64,000 nucleotides of DNA from Acidimicrobiia bacterium (GTDB lineage: Bacteria; Actinomycetota; Acidimicrobiia; Acidimicrobiales; Poriferisodalaceae), in assembly GCA_022820925.1 (NCBI GenBank), contig JAJEEO010000012.1, positions 1-64,000 of the forward strand, in the 5' to 3' direction. Of this stretch, positions 33,613-42,870 are shown piece by piece. The notes beneath the pieces are model-generated. The model made no database searches, was not told the origin of the DNA, and worked only from the letters and a program-made list of their open reading frames with translations. The position numbers and the translations under genes were made by a program. Position 1 is the stretch's first letter. Each line of letters starts with the position of its first letter.

Positions 33613-34593
33613 TCAGCCGGCGTTCGTCGGGACGGCAACCGCCTCGAAGACCTCCCGCAGCGCCGTTTGGGGTGTCAGGCCTTGGAGCTGTGCGTCGGGG
33701 CTCAACCGGATGCGGTGACCGAGCACGGGTTCGGCCACTGCCTTCACGTCATCTGGCACGACGTAGTTCCTGCCGGCGGCGAGCGCGCGGGCTTGGGCCA
33801 CTCGCTGGAGGTCCAGCGTGGCGCGCGGGCTGATGCCGAGGGTGATGGTGCCACGCCTTCTGGACGCATCAGCTACAGCCACGATGTAGCGGCGCAGGAC
33901 CGGAGCGACGTGAACCTCGGTCACCGTGCGAGTCATCGCCTTGACTTCGTCGGCCGCCGCGACGGGCCCGACATTGATCTCGGTGGTTCCGTCATGCAAG
34001 TCGAGCACCTCGACTGCTGAGTCGGCGTCGGGATACCCGATGCCGATGCGCATCAGAAACCGGTCGAGCTGCGATTCGGGCAGCGGGTAGGTGCCCTCGT
34101 GCTCGATCGGGTTCTGTGTGGCGATCACCATGAATGGCTGGCTGAGGGGGCGCGTGGTGCGGTCGGTCGTGACCTGCCGTTCCTGCATCGCCTCGAGCAA
34201 GGCGGCTTGCGTCTTGGGCGATGCCCGGTTGATCTCGTCCACGAGCACGATGTTGGAGAACAGGGCACCGGGCCGGAATTCGAACACACGCTCGCGCTCG
34301 TCCCAGACATTCACGCCGATCACGTCGGAGGGCAGCACATCGGGCGTGAACTGGATACGGCCGAATGGAACATCGATCGAGGCCGCCAGCGACTTCGCCA
34401 AGCTCGTCTTGCCGACGCCGGGAACGTCTTCGATCAGCAGATGCCCATCGCACATCAGGCACAGCAGCGCCAGCCCGATCGCGTCAGGCTTGCCTCGGAT
34501 GACGCGCTCCACATTCTCGGTAATCCGTTCGAACGTCTGCCGGAACGTCTCAGCGTCGGCTGCCTGCACTTGTTGCGGCGTGTGGTTGCGCAC
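33613..34593 (-). CDS. MoxR-family AAA ATPase
   Basis: About 326 residues. Walker A is EDVPGVGKTSLAK, Walker B is NIVLVDEINRASPKTQAALL, with sensor residues in VIATQNPIEHEGTYPLPE and an arginine-rich C-terminal lid. MoxR ATPases act as chaperones for vWA-domain partners; the following DUF58 gene is the likely partner. The GTG at 34593 has a purine-rich GAGAG at suitable distance; a TTG at 34602 is the alternative start. Divergent from the next gene by about 90 bases. Confidence 0.92.
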   Translation of the reverse strand: MRNHTPQQVQAADAETFRQTFERITENVERVIRGKPDAIGLALLCLMCDGHLLIEDVPGVGKTSLAKSLAASIDVPFGRIQFTPDVLPSDVIGVNVWDERERVFEFRPGALFSNIVLVDEINRASPKTQAALLEAMQERQVTTDRTTRPLSQPFMVIATQNPIEHEGTYPLPESQLDRFLMRIGIGYPDADSAVEVLDLHDGTTEINVGPVAAADEVKAMTRTVTEVHVAPVLRRYIVAVADASRRRGTITLGISPRATLDLQRVAQARALAAGRNYVVPDDVKAVAEPVLGHRIRLSPDAQLQGLTPQTALREVFEAVAVPTNAG

Positions 34594-34674
34594 TGCATTC
34601 AACTCTCGTGGTTCCGGCGGCTCTGAGGCTACTCATGGTCTTCCGCGAGTCACCGTCGCCGCTGACAGCGGCTT

Positions 34675-34680
34675 TAGAGT
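34675..34680 (+). promoter_or_regulatory. Candidate leaderless -10
   Basis: TAGAGT ends six bases before the GTG of the small protein at 34687. No ribosome-binding site is present, so a leaderless mRNA is likely. No good -35 is visible. Confidence 0.45.
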
Positions 34681-34686
34681 GGCCCG

Positions 34687-34977
34687 GTGCGCCGAGATCG
34701 CCGACACCTGATGCCCCGCATCACCGGTGCGGGCCGTTCGCTGCGTGCAATTGCAGCGCACCCGCGCCTGTTGCCGGCCGCGATGAACGCCACGAGGCGC
34801 CTGGTGCCGCGACGGTGGTGGCTGCGACCGCCGTTCCTGCCGGTGCCGCACCGTGACTACGTGCGATTCCGGCACATGACAGCACTCGGCGGCGACGGCA
34901 GACTGCCCGCGGAGCCCGACGATCTGATCCAATGGTTGGAATGGTGCCGACGCTGGCCGCGCGTGGCTGCGGCGTGA
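34687..34977 (+). CDS. Small basic protein, unknown function
   Basis: 96 residues, very basic N-terminal half (RRDRRH...RRLVPRRWW) and a C-terminal half with PFLPVPHRDYVRFRHMTALGG and DDLIQWLEWCRRWP that looks structured and conserved in style. I cannot name the family. GTG start at a leaderless position; it ends seven bases before the HNH gene, so the two are probably one transcript. Confidence 0.6.
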   Translation: MRRDRRHLMPRITGAGRSLRAIAAHPRLLPAAMNATRRLVPRRWWLRPPFLPVPHRDYVRFRHMTALGGDGRLPAEPDDLIQWLEWCRRWPRVAAA

Positions 34978-34984
34978 GGAAGAA

Positions 34985-35620
34985 ATGACCGTTCGCGGAG
35001 CTGTCGCCTACGCGCCTCGACCGACCGATGCCCCGACCAACGGCCACGCGCACCTCAATGGGCACCGTGGATACGCCGATGGATCGGCGACCCGGACGCG
35101 TTCGATTCTGACCGAGCGGACCTTGGTGCTCAACGTCACGTACCAGCCGTTGTCGATCACCACAGTCCGGCGCGCCCTGCTGCTGGTGCTGTCCGGCAAG
35201 GCCGATGTCGTGCATACCCGCCCAGGTGCCATACGGTCGTCCCGCATGTCGGTGCCGGCGCCCTCAGTCGTCCGGCTGACCTACCACGCTCGGGCGCCAT
35301 ACAGGCGCCGGGCGCCGCTGCACCGGCGAGCGGTGTTTGCGCGGGACGCTCATCGCTGCCAGTACTGCGGGAATCGGGCCGAGTGCATCGACCACGTTCA
35401 CCCGCGCAGCCGTGGCGGAGAGCACACGTGGGAGAACGTGGTCGCCTGCTGCCGGACGTGCAACGTTGGCAAGGGTGACTCGCTGCTTTCGGAAGGGCGT
35501 TACCGGTTGCATCGCACGCCGTACGCCCCCGAGCCGCTGGCGATCGTTGCCGCCATGCGTCCCGACGCTCCCATGGAGTGGACCGACTACTTGCCCCGGC
35601 TGCGTCCGGTGCCCGCCTGA
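34985..35620 (+). CDS. HNH endonuclease
   Basis: 211 residues. The N-terminal VLNVTYQPLSITTVRRALLL region (about 42-61) is typical of actinobacterial stand-alone HNH proteins. The nuclease core has RCQYCG, ECIDHVHPRSRGGEHTWENV (DHVxPRSRGG) and CCRTCNVGKGD, giving two CxxC pairs around the HNH metal site. It is a chromosomal gene without an intein or phage neighbour; its cellular role is unknown. GAGGAAG lies just ahead of the ATG. Confidence 0.88.
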   Translation: MTVRGAVAYAPRPTDAPTNGHAHLNGHRGYADGSATRTRSILTERTLVLNVTYQPLSITTVRRALLLVLSGKADVVHTRPGAIRSSRMSVPAPSVVRLTYHARAPYRRRAPLHRRAVFARDAHRCQYCGNRAECIDHVHPRSRGGEHTWENVVACCRTCNVGKGDSLLSEGRYRLHRTPYAPEPLAIVAAMRPDAPMEWTDYLPRLRPVPA

Positions 35621-35682
35621 GCCCGAGCCCCGGTCTGCAGTTCCGCCCAGTGGCTGCCGGTCCGGTCTGCCATGGTGGACAC

Positions 35683-36336
35683 GTGGCGCTGTGGGTGCGT
35701 GAACAATGGCGAGGCACAGCCGGACTTCTGCACCACCGACCGATGCCAGGTGATGGACGTCGACGGATCTCGTGGCTGCGACCGACTGCCGCGGCAGTGA
35801 TCCTCGGATCGACCGGTCCTGATCCTTTCGAGGGCAGTCGTTCAGACGTCGTGCGGCGGCGCAGCGGTGGGGGAGCCGTGTGGCTGGAGCCCGATCTGTG
35901 CACCTGGATCGATGTCTTTGTCCCGACTGGCGATCCGCTCTGGCGGGCAGATATCGGTGATGCGTTCGACTGGCTCGGCCGCCGCCTTGCCGCAGCGTTC
36001 GCATCTCTCGGCGTGAACGCTCGCACTTGGGGCGGCCCGTATGACGCAGGTCCCAGCGACGGCCTGGTGTGCTTCGCATCACGCGGGCCAGGTGAAATCA
36101 CCGTGGCAGGCCGCAAGCTCGTCGGCATCTCGCAACGCCGTACGCGCGTGGGCAGCCGTTTCCAGTGCCTGGCTTACGAACAGTTCAGACTCGGTCCGCT
36201 GGCGTCGCTGCTGGACGATCGCACCGCGGCCCAGGTTCGAGACCGCGCGACCGGCTGGGGGGAGCTGTGCGGAGGCCTGAGTTCAATGGATCTGGTCGAG
36301 CTGGTCACGGACTTCATTACGGCGCCTGGGGGCTGA
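35683..36336 (+). CDS. Lipoate-protein ligase A-like protein
   Basis: 217 residues from GTG 35683 (GTG 35650 is also in frame). It resembles the BPL/LplA/LipB fold: DVVRRRSGGGAVWLEPD (the RRxSGGGxV substrate loop, about 54-70), FASRGPGEITVAGRKLVGISQRR split as GPGEITVAGRKLVGISQ (conserved KxxG and S). Members attach lipoate or octanoate to lipoyl domains. A lipoyl-carrier gene is not nearby, so the substrate is inferred from fold. A weakly conserved N-terminus leaves the start uncertain. Confidence 0.75.
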   Translation: MALWVREQWRGTAGLLHHRPMPGDGRRRISWLRPTAAAVILGSTGPDPFEGSRSDVVRRRSGGGAVWLEPDLCTWIDVFVPTGDPLWRADIGDAFDWLGRRLAAAFASLGVNARTWGGPYDAGPSDGLVCFASRGPGEITVAGRKLVGISQRRTRVGSRFQCLAYEQFRLGPLASLLDDRTAAQVRDRATGWGELCGGLSSMDLVELVTDFITAPGG

Positions 36337-36416
36337 CCCTTCCCGACCGCACAGACGCCACGGTGGCGTGGTGTGCCTCTCGGTGGCTGCATCTCACGAA
36401 TTCGGGCACATCGGGG

Positions 36417-36446
36417 TGGACATGGTGGGTGGTTAACCCATAAAGT
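36417..36446 (+). promoter_or_regulatory. Candidate dcw promoter ahead of mraZ
   Basis: TGGACA (36417-36422), an 18-base spacer and TAAAGT (36441-36446). The -10 overlaps the first MraZ box, so binding there should block RNA polymerase. The leader would be about 60 bases. Confidence 0.5.
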
Positions 36447-36468
36447 GGTACGAAGTGGTTCGGAGCGG
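36442..36468 (+). promoter_or_regulatory. MraZ operator: three direct repeats
   Basis: Boxes AAAGTGG (36442-36448), GAAGTGG (36452-36458) and GGAGCGG (36462-36468), spaced by 3 bases so that the period is 10. This matches known MraZ operators made of direct AAAGTGG- or TGGG-type repeats in front of mraZ. Autorepression of the division cluster is the likely outcome. Confidence 0.7.
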
Positions 36469-36514
36469 GGCAATTGCCCACCGAGCCGGTTCGAACGCTG
36501 CGGAGGGACCTGCG

Positions 36515-36988
36515 GTGGAGAGTCTGTTTGTCGGCCAGCACGAGCATGCGCTCGATGCCAAGGGCCGCATCGTGCTTCCTGCCGGATTCCGGAGCGCCTT
36601 CGAGCCGTCGTGCTATCTCATCAAGCACAGCGAGGGCTGCCTGGCGCTCATGACGCCTGACCGGTTCGACGAGATCGCAGCACAGATGTCCGAACGGTCG
36701 GCATCGGGCGGGCCGCCCGGGCGAGCCGCAAAGCGCTCGTTCGGAGCGGGAGCGGCTCGCGTGCTGCCAGACAAGCAAGGACGAATCGCGATTCCCGAAG
36801 AACTGCGCCGTTTTGCAGGGCTCCAGCGGGATTGTGTGGTGATCGGGGCGATCGACGAGGTCGAGATCTGGGACTCGGGGCGCTGGCAGGACATGAACGC
36901 GCAGGGAGAATCCCTCCTCGCGGCACCCGAGAGCGGCAGCGCTGGCGCGCCCGAAGCCGGCAATGCTGCAGCGGCGGAGCCGTCGTGA
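36515..36988 (+). CDS. mraZ: Transcriptional regulator MraZ
   Basis: 157 residues from GTG 36515, preceded by GGAGGG (36502-36507) and opening FVGQHEHALDAKGRIVLP. Two AbrB-like halves are visible, each with its DxKGR signature: LDAKGRIVLPAGFR (about 14) and LPDKQGRIAIPEELRRF (about 85). MraZ oligomers bind direct repeats in their own promoter and control the dcw cluster. An Ala/Gly/Glu-rich tail extends about 25 residues beyond the usual end. Longer in-frame starts upstream overlap the operator and are unlikely. Stop overlaps the rsmH start (GTGA). Confidence 0.94.
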   Translation: MESLFVGQHEHALDAKGRIVLPAGFRSAFEPSCYLIKHSEGCLALMTPDRFDEIAAQMSERSASGGPPGRAAKRSFGAGAARVLPDKQGRIAIPEELRRFAGLQRDCVVIGAIDEVEIWDSGRWQDMNAQGESLLAAPESGSAGAPEAGNAAAAEPS

Positions 36989-37941
36989 GTGCCGCAGCGG
37001 CCACCAGGTCATTTCACGTACCTGTCATGGTGTCCGAGATCGCCGAAGTCTTCGCAGCCGTGGGCAGTGGACTGGTGGTGGACGCGACGCTGGGAGGCGG
37101 CGGTCACGCCGCGGCGCTGCTCGACCAAGACCCGGACCGGACATTGCTCGGCATCGATCGCGATCCCGAGGCCATCGCTGCCGCCCGGGAGCGTCTTGCG
37201 CCCTTCGGCAGTCGCGTCATCTTCTGCTGTGAGCGCTTCGACCGCCTCGGCGAGATCATCGCTGCGTGTGACGCAGGCTCGCCCGTCGGCGTGCTGTTCG
37301 ATTTCGGCGTCAGCAGCCATCAGCTGGACTCGGCCGAGCGCGGGTTTTCCCACCGCCACGACGGGCCGCTCGATATGCGCATGGATCCCCAGTCGTCACT
37401 CGACGCCGCCACCGTCGTGAACTCATATGAACCCGAGCGGTTGCGTGCGCTCCTGAGTCGGAACGCCCAAGAGCGCTTCGCCAACCGCATCGCCGCGGCG
37501 ATCGTCGAAGCACGCCCGTTGCACACGACCCGGCATCTCGCCGACACCGTCCGAGCTGCTGTGCCCGCAGCTGCTCGGCGCGGCCGGCGCCATCCAGCGA
37601 TGCGCACGTTCGCGGCGATCCGGATCGAAGTCAACGACGAAATCAATCTCATCGAACCCGCCATACGAGCTGCGCTCGGCTGCCTGAGTCCAGGCGGTCG
37701 CATCGCAACGCTCACGTATCACTCAGGAGAAGACAGCATCGTGAAGGTCATTATGAGAGAAGCAGCCGACGGCGTCTGCGAGTGCCCCTCGACATTGCCG
37801 TGCATCTGCGGAGCTGCGCCATCGATCCGGCTGCTGCGTCGCAAGGTCTCTCGCCCGAGCGCCGCAGAGGTCGAACGGAATCCGCGCGCTGCCAGCGCAT
37901 TGCTGCGCGCAGCCGAACGGCTCGCGCCGGCAAGTCGCTGA
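36985..37941 (+). CDS. rsmH: 16S rRNA (cytosine1402-N4)-methyltransferase
   Basis: 318 residues. SAM-binding VVDATLGGGGHAAALL (about 34-49), GIDRDPEAI, FDFGVSSHQLDSAERGFS and the C-terminal GGRIATLTYHSGEDSIVK are characteristic of RsmH/MraW. It methylates C1402 of 16S rRNA in the decoding centre. GTG start inside the mraZ stop. A C-rich CECPSTLPCICG segment near 270 is usual for this family. Confidence 0.95.
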   Translation: MSAAAATRSFHVPVMVSEIAEVFAAVGSGLVVDATLGGGGHAAALLDQDPDRTLLGIDRDPEAIAAARERLAPFGSRVIFCCERFDRLGEIIAACDAGSPVGVLFDFGVSSHQLDSAERGFSHRHDGPLDMRMDPQSSLDAATVVNSYEPERLRALLSRNAQERFANRIAAAIVEARPLHTTRHLADTVRAAVPAAARRGRRHPAMRTFAAIRIEVNDEINLIEPAIRAALGCLSPGGRIATLTYHSGEDSIVKVIMREAADGVCECPSTLPCICGAAPSIRLLRRKVSRPSAAEVERNPRAASALLRAAERLAPASR

Positions 37942-37974
37942 CCCCGCCGCTCATCACCGGGAACGCATCATCTG

Positions 37975-38433
37975 ATGGCTGCCGTAGCCGCCCATCTCGA
38001 CGCTGCAGACGCGCCGGCAGCGCTGGTGCAGGTGCCAGCACGCCGCGCGGTGGGTTTGCGGTTAGTGGGCATCACGACGCTCGGGGCGGCCGTCGCCATT
38101 GCCGTGCTCGCTGGGCTCGCAGTCTTCCACTCGTGGCTGGCGGCGGGCCAGTACCGGCTGTCGGAGCTGGAGTCGGAGATAGCCGTCGAACGAGAGCGCT
38201 TGCTGGACCTGCGCTATGAACTGCAGACGCTGCACGGTCCGGCCGAGATCGAGCTGATGGGCGTGGGAGCGCTCGGTCTGATCGACGCCTCAGATCCCAT
38301 CGACGTGCGCATCGAGCCTCGCTATATCGCCGCAATCGATGCCCCGGCCGAGATCACACACGACGGCGGTAACTGGCTGTCGATCAAGACGCTGCTGACT
38401 GACGCGTCCACAGCGCATGACCGACATCCTTGA
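37975..38433 (+). CDS. ftsL: FtsL-like division protein
   Basis: 152 residues, one transmembrane helix (about 35-58) followed by a short coiled coil (LSELESEIAVERERLLDL) and a variable extracellular tail. Position between rsmH and ftsI and the topology identify it as FtsL, a member of the FtsQLB complex; sequence similarity is low as always in this family. Its 3' end overlaps the ftsI start by 17 bases. Confidence 0.78.
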   Translation: MAAVAAHLDAADAPAALVQVPARRAVGLRLVGITTLGAAVAIAVLAGLAVFHSWLAAGQYRLSELESEIAVERERLLDLRYELQTLHGPAEIELMGVGALGLIDASDPIDVRIEPRYIAAIDAPAEITHDGGNWLSIKTLLTDASTAHDRHP

Positions 38434-40351
38434 CCGGACCGATTCCGGGGGAGAACCGGGCGCATGGCATCCCTCCATGGGTGCGCCGCCTGGGTTGCGC
38501 ACGCCGAGCGCGCCCTCACGAACCCGTACGGCATCGATCGGAGATGTGAGCGGTGCTTCTCGTTGGCACCCGTCGATCGCCGCACCCAGCAGAGAGGACT
38601 CTCAGCGAACGCTGTCGCCGGCCTCCGAGCCGCCGCATACGCGCAGACAGCCGCGGCGCCGCAAGGTCCGTCCGGGTCCACCGCAGCGTCGGGCGTTGTT
38701 GCTGATCATCGCGACTGCAGCCGCTCTCGCCCTGCTGGCGGGACGGCTGATCCAGGTGCAATGGCTCGATCGCGATACCTACGTCGACCTTGGTGCGCGC
38801 CAAGGCACTGCGCAGTGGCAGATCCCCTCAGTACGGGGCGCGATTCTGGATCGCAATCTCAACTTGCTCGCCGTCTCGGACAATCTGCCCACGATCTGGG
38901 CTGATCCTCGCGAGATCCGCCAACCACATCAAACAGCGAGCGTGTTGGCAACAGTGTTGGACATCGACGTGGACACGATCGCCGAGCGCCTCGCGAGCGA
39001 CCGGCACTTCGTCTATGTGGCGCGCCAGGTGAGCCCGGCAGAGGGAGAGGCGGTCGTCCAGCTTCAGCTTCGGGGGATCAACGTGCGCGGGGAATCCTCC
39101 CGTTTGCGACCGAACGGCGACGACTTTGCACGGGGTCTGCTCGGAGCAGTCGACATCGACCAGAATCCTCTCGGCGGTGCAGAGATGCAATTCGCCGAAC
39201 TGCTCGACGGGACAGATGGCCGCGAGGTCGCGCGCATCGCGCAAAGCGGGATGCCGCTGCCGAACGGGATCGAGCTCTTCGAACCGGTCAATCATGGCGA
39301 CGATGTCGTACTGACCTTGCACACCCAGGTGCAGTGGGTGGCCGAGCGCTCGCTCACCGATGCGGTCTCCTCGACTGGCGCCCGCAGCGGCATGGTGGTC
39401 GTGGTGGCCACCGAGACGGGCGACGTGTTGGCTCTTGCAGCGGTGCGTCGCGATGCCGAGTCCGGCGAAGTCCGGCCGGTGGCATACAACCCTGCCTACA
39501 CCGATGCCTTCGAGCCCGGCTCGGTGGCCAAGAGCTTCACGGTCGCCACGGCGCTCGAGGGGGGATTGACGACGCCCGACGACGTTCACTCCACGCCGAC
39601 GGAGTACACCTTCGCGGACAAGCAGTTCGTGGAGCCGTACTCGCAGGTCGATCGCGAGATGACGACGACGGAAATACTCGTCCACTCATCGAACATCGGA
39701 ACGATCAAGATTGCCGAACGAATCGGCGAAACCGCTTTGCAGCGGTCGCTGCGCGCGTTCGGCTTCGGCTCGCTCAGCGGCGCTGACGACTCGCCCGCGC
39801 TGCCGGGCGAGAGTCGAGGCATCCTGCGCCCAGCGAACGCCTGGCAGGGCACCGACCTGGCCACGATTGCATTCGGTCAGGGCATGGCAGTGACGGCGAT
39901 CCAGCTTGCCGCCGCGTACAACGCGATCGCGAATGACGGCGTCCATGTTGCCCCGCGCCTCGTGCTGGGAAGCGTCGGCAGCGACGGCGCACTGCGACTG
40001 GCCGAACCTGCCCCCACCCGCAGGGTTCTGTCTGTGCAGACGGCCGCACACATGCGGGAGATGCTGTCGGCCGTCGTCCGCGACGGTACCGGCAAGCGGG
40101 CAGCCATCCCGGGCTATCGCGTCGCCGGCAAGACAGGCACTGCCCAAAAGCCCAGCCCCGACGGGGGCTACAGCGAATCTGATTATGTGAGTTCCTTCGC
40201 CGGCTTCCTGCCGGCTGACCGTCCTGAGCTCACGGTTGTGGTGGTCCTCGACGAACCGGACGAATACCGAGCTGGCATCGTGGCGGCGCCAGTATTCGCA
40301 GAGGTCGCCGAGTACGCCTTGCGCATGCTGCAGGTGTCACCCGATGTCTGA
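38417..40351 (+). CDS. ftsI: Septal transpeptidase FtsI (PBP3)
   Basis: 644 residues, class B PBP. A disordered Ser/Pro/Arg-rich cytoplasmic N-terminus (1-90), transmembrane helix (about 93-115), PBP dimerisation domain with RGAILDRN, and a transpeptidase domain with SVAK (catalytic Ser, about 370), SSN (about 420) and KTGTAQK. It crosslinks septal peptidoglycan with FtsW. A second possible ATG at 38477 would shorten the disordered tail. A ten-base gap precedes murE. Confidence 0.94.
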   Translation: MTDILDRTDSGGEPGAWHPSMGAPPGLRTPSAPSRTRTASIGDVSGASRWHPSIAAPSREDSQRTLSPASEPPHTRRQPRRRKVRPGPPQRRALLLIIATAAALALLAGRLIQVQWLDRDTYVDLGARQGTAQWQIPSVRGAILDRNLNLLAVSDNLPTIWADPREIRQPHQTASVLATVLDIDVDTIAERLASDRHFVYVARQVSPAEGEAVVQLQLRGINVRGESSRLRPNGDDFARGLLGAVDIDQNPLGGAEMQFAELLDGTDGREVARIAQSGMPLPNGIELFEPVNHGDDVVLTLHTQVQWVAERSLTDAVSSTGARSGMVVVVATETGDVLALAAVRRDAESGEVRPVAYNPAYTDAFEPGSVAKSFTVATALEGGLTTPDDVHSTPTEYTFADKQFVEPYSQVDREMTTTEILVHSSNIGTIKIAERIGETALQRSLRAFGFGSLSGADDSPALPGESRGILRPANAWQGTDLATIAFGQGMAVTAIQLAAAYNAIANDGVHVAPRLVLGSVGSDGALRLAEPAPTRRVLSVQTAAHMREMLSAVVRDGTGKRAAIPGYRVAGKTGTAQKPSPDGGYSESDYVSSFAGFLPADRPELTVVVVLDEPDEYRAGIVAAPVFAEVAEYALRMLQVSPDV

Positions 40352-40360
40352 GGACAACGC

Positions 40361-41821
40361 ATGAACACGCCGCCGGCACCGATGGCGGTGTCCATTCGAC
40401 GCTTGGCCGCGGAGATCGGCGGGCGCGTCGTGGCCGCTTCCGATGACACCACAATCGTGCGGGGAATCAGTCACGACAGCAGGCTCATCGAGACGGGGGC
40501 GCTGTTCTGCTGTGTGATCGGCCAGAACGATGATGGTCATCGCTTCGCAGACGATGCCGTCGCGGCCGGTGCGGCAGCGGTGCTGACCTCGCGCGAACTC
40601 GAACTCGACGTGCCGCAGATTGTGGTCCCAAACGTACGAACCGCGATGGGGCCCGCTTCGGCAGCGGTCTGGAACCATCCTTGGCGCCGCTGCACGCTCG
40701 TCGGCGTGACCGGGACTGCCGGCAAGACCACCGTGTCCCATGCCATCAGAGCGATCGCGCAGTCGTGCGGCCTGTCCTGCGAGGTGATCGGCACGCTGGA
40801 TGGCCCGCACACCACTCCAGAAGCTCCCGAGCTGTATCGGCACATCGACGCTGCTGCGAATGCCGGCACCGCCATGGTGGTCGTGGAGGTCTCGTCGCAC
40901 GCGCTGGACCTCGGGAGGGTGGACAGCGCCCGATTCGCCGCGAGCGTCTTCACGAATCTCTCCCATGAACACCTCGACTACCACGGCACTATGGAGGAGT
41001 ACTTCGCGGCCAAGGCTCGCCTGTTCGACGGCAGGACAGCCACCGCAGTGATCAATTCGGCCGATCCATGGGGTCGCACGCTTGCCGAGCTTGCTGCTGG
41101 TACAACCGACTCAGTGGTCGAGTGGCAGCCAGACGACGTCGCCGAGGTCACCGTGAGCGAGCGCGGCCTGAGCGGCGTGTGGCGCGGACGGCGGGTTCGC
41201 TGTGACCTGCTCGGCCGTGTCAACTCGGCGAATGTCGCGGCCGCTGCCGCCACGGCGAGCGCGCTCGGCATGGACGACGAAGCCGTGGCGTCCGGCATCT
41301 CGGCAATTGCCCCGGTTCGGGGTCGCCTGTGGCCTGTCAGCGTGCCGGACGACGACATCTGCGTGCTGATCGATTTTGCCCACAAGCCCGACGCCCTCGG
41401 TGCGGCACTCGCAAGCGCCCGAGAGCTCGGCAAGCCGGAGAGCCGCCTGTGGGCGATTTTCGGCGCCGGTGGGGACCGCGATCGGACAAAGCGCGCTCCT
41501 ATGGGGGCTGCCGCCGACCGCCACGCGGATGTGGTGGTGCTGACTTCGGACAATCCGCGAGGCGAAGATCCCGCGAGGATCATCGACACAATCGTCGCCG
41601 GTGTCGGCAGCCGCCGCCCGGGTGACGGCCGGCTGCATGTCGAGCCCGATCGGGCCGAAGCCATCTCGCTCGCTGTGCAGCATGCCGATCCCGGTGACGT
41701 GGTGGTGATCGCCGGCAAGGGTCACGAGAAGGTGCAGCTGATCGGGGACCGGGCGGTCCCCTTCGATGACGCCGAGGTTGCAGCACGGCATTTGCGGCGG
41801 CGCAGGAGTTCGCGGCAATGA
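40361..41821 (+). CDS. murE: UDP-MurNAc-tripeptide synthetase MurE
   Basis: 486 residues. ATP-binding GVTGTAGKTTVSHA, EVSSHALDLGRV (carbamylated-Lys region in FTNLSHEHLDYH) and the substrate-discriminating DNPR (in TSDNPRGEDP, about 390), which signals meso-diaminopimelate as the third residue. It works in the cytoplasm on UDP-MurNAc-L-Ala-D-Glu. Stop overlaps the mraY start; murF, usually next, is absent. Confidence 0.95.
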   Translation: MNTPPAPMAVSIRRLAAEIGGRVVAASDDTTIVRGISHDSRLIETGALFCCVIGQNDDGHRFADDAVAAGAAAVLTSRELELDVPQIVVPNVRTAMGPASAAVWNHPWRRCTLVGVTGTAGKTTVSHAIRAIAQSCGLSCEVIGTLDGPHTTPEAPELYRHIDAAANAGTAMVVVEVSSHALDLGRVDSARFAASVFTNLSHEHLDYHGTMEEYFAAKARLFDGRTATAVINSADPWGRTLAELAAGTTDSVVEWQPDDVAEVTVSERGLSGVWRGRRVRCDLLGRVNSANVAAAAATASALGMDDEAVASGISAIAPVRGRLWPVSVPDDDICVLIDFAHKPDALGAALASARELGKPESRLWAIFGAGGDRDRTKRAPMGAAADRHADVVVLTSDNPRGEDPARIIDTIVAGVGSRRPGDGRLHVEPDRAEAISLAVQHADPGDVVVIAGKGHEKVQLIGDRAVPFDDAEVAARHLRRRRSSRQ

Positions 41822-42870
41822 TCGCGTTGCTGATCGCAGCAAGTTCGGCGATGTTCGTCTCGCTCGTCGGCACGCGCTATCTCGTGCCCTGGCTGCAGGC
41901 CCGTGGCGTCGGTCAGCCGATTCGCTTGGACGGGCCGCGAGGACACATCACGAAAGCCGGCACGCCGACGATGGGCGGTGTCGCCGTCGTCGCAGCGGCT
42001 GTCGTGGGCTACGTCGTCAGTCACCTGCGGGCCGAAACGGTCATCACACGATCGGGCATCGTGCTCTTGGCGACGGTGATCGGCGCCGGGCTGGTCGGGC
42101 TGACGGACGATTGGATCAAGGTCAGCCGGGAGCGCAATCTCGGTCTCAACAAGCGGGCAAAGCTGATCGGGTTGCTTGGCGTCGGCATCGGGTTCGCTGT
42201 CGCGTCAGTGTGGTGGGTCGGCTTGGACACGGCCGTGGGCTTCACCCGACTGGATGGGAACTCGTTGCGCCTGCCGGCGGGAGTCTGGATTCTCTGGGCC
42301 GTGGTGATCGTCCTGGGCACGTCCAACGCCGTCAACCTCACGGACGGCCTCGACGGACTGGCCGCCGGTGCCGCCGCAGTCGCGTTCGCGGCGTTCGTCG
42401 TCATCGGCTATTGGGCCTTCAGGCACCCCATCTCCTACGACGTCCCCCATCCGCTCGACTTGGCCATCGTGGCGGCGGCGATGGCGGGCGCCTGCGCAGG
42501 ATTCCTCTGGTGGAACGCGCCACCGGCCCGCATATTCATGGGCGACACCGGCTCGCTGGCGATTGGCACCGCCATGGCCGGACTCGCGATGCTCCTGCAT
42601 GTCGACCTGCTGCTGCCGATCATCGGGGGCCTGTACGTCATTGAGACGGCCTCGGTGATCATCCAGGTCGGCTCGTTCCGGCTGTTCGGCCGCCGCCTGT
42701 TCCGGATGGCGCCGATGCACCACCATCTCGAGCTTGGAGGGTGGCCGGAAACCACCGTGCTCATTCGCCTCTGGGTGGTGAACAGCTTGCTGGTTGCGCT
42801 TGCGCTCGGCCTGTACTACGCCGACTTCTTGAGTCTCGACTTGGTCGAGGTCCCCTCAGGTTCGCTATGA
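41818..42870 (+). CDS. mraY: Phospho-MurNAc-pentapeptide translocase MraY
   Basis: 350 residues, ten predicted transmembrane helices. Family signatures: GTPTMGGVAVV (about 42), LTDDWIKVSRERNLGLN (catalytic Asp pair), NAVNLTDGLDGLAAG, FMGDTGSLAIG and MHHHLELGGWPE. It transfers the UDP-linked pentapeptide to undecaprenyl phosphate to make lipid I. Start inside the murE stop and stop inside the murD start, so coupled on both sides. Confidence 0.96.
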   Translation: MIALLIAASSAMFVSLVGTRYLVPWLQARGVGQPIRLDGPRGHITKAGTPTMGGVAVVAAAVVGYVVSHLRAETVITRSGIVLLATVIGAGLVGLTDDWIKVSRERNLGLNKRAKLIGLLGVGIGFAVASVWWVGLDTAVGFTRLDGNSLRLPAGVWILWAVVIVLGTSNAVNLTDGLDGLAAGAAAVAFAAFVVIGYWAFRHPISYDVPHPLDLAIVAAAMAGACAGFLWWNAPPARIFMGDTGSLAIGTAMAGLAMLLHVDLLLPIIGGLYVIETASVIIQVGSFRLFGRRLFRMAPMHHHLELGGWPETTVLIRLWVVNSLLVALALGLYYADFLSLDLVEVPSGSL

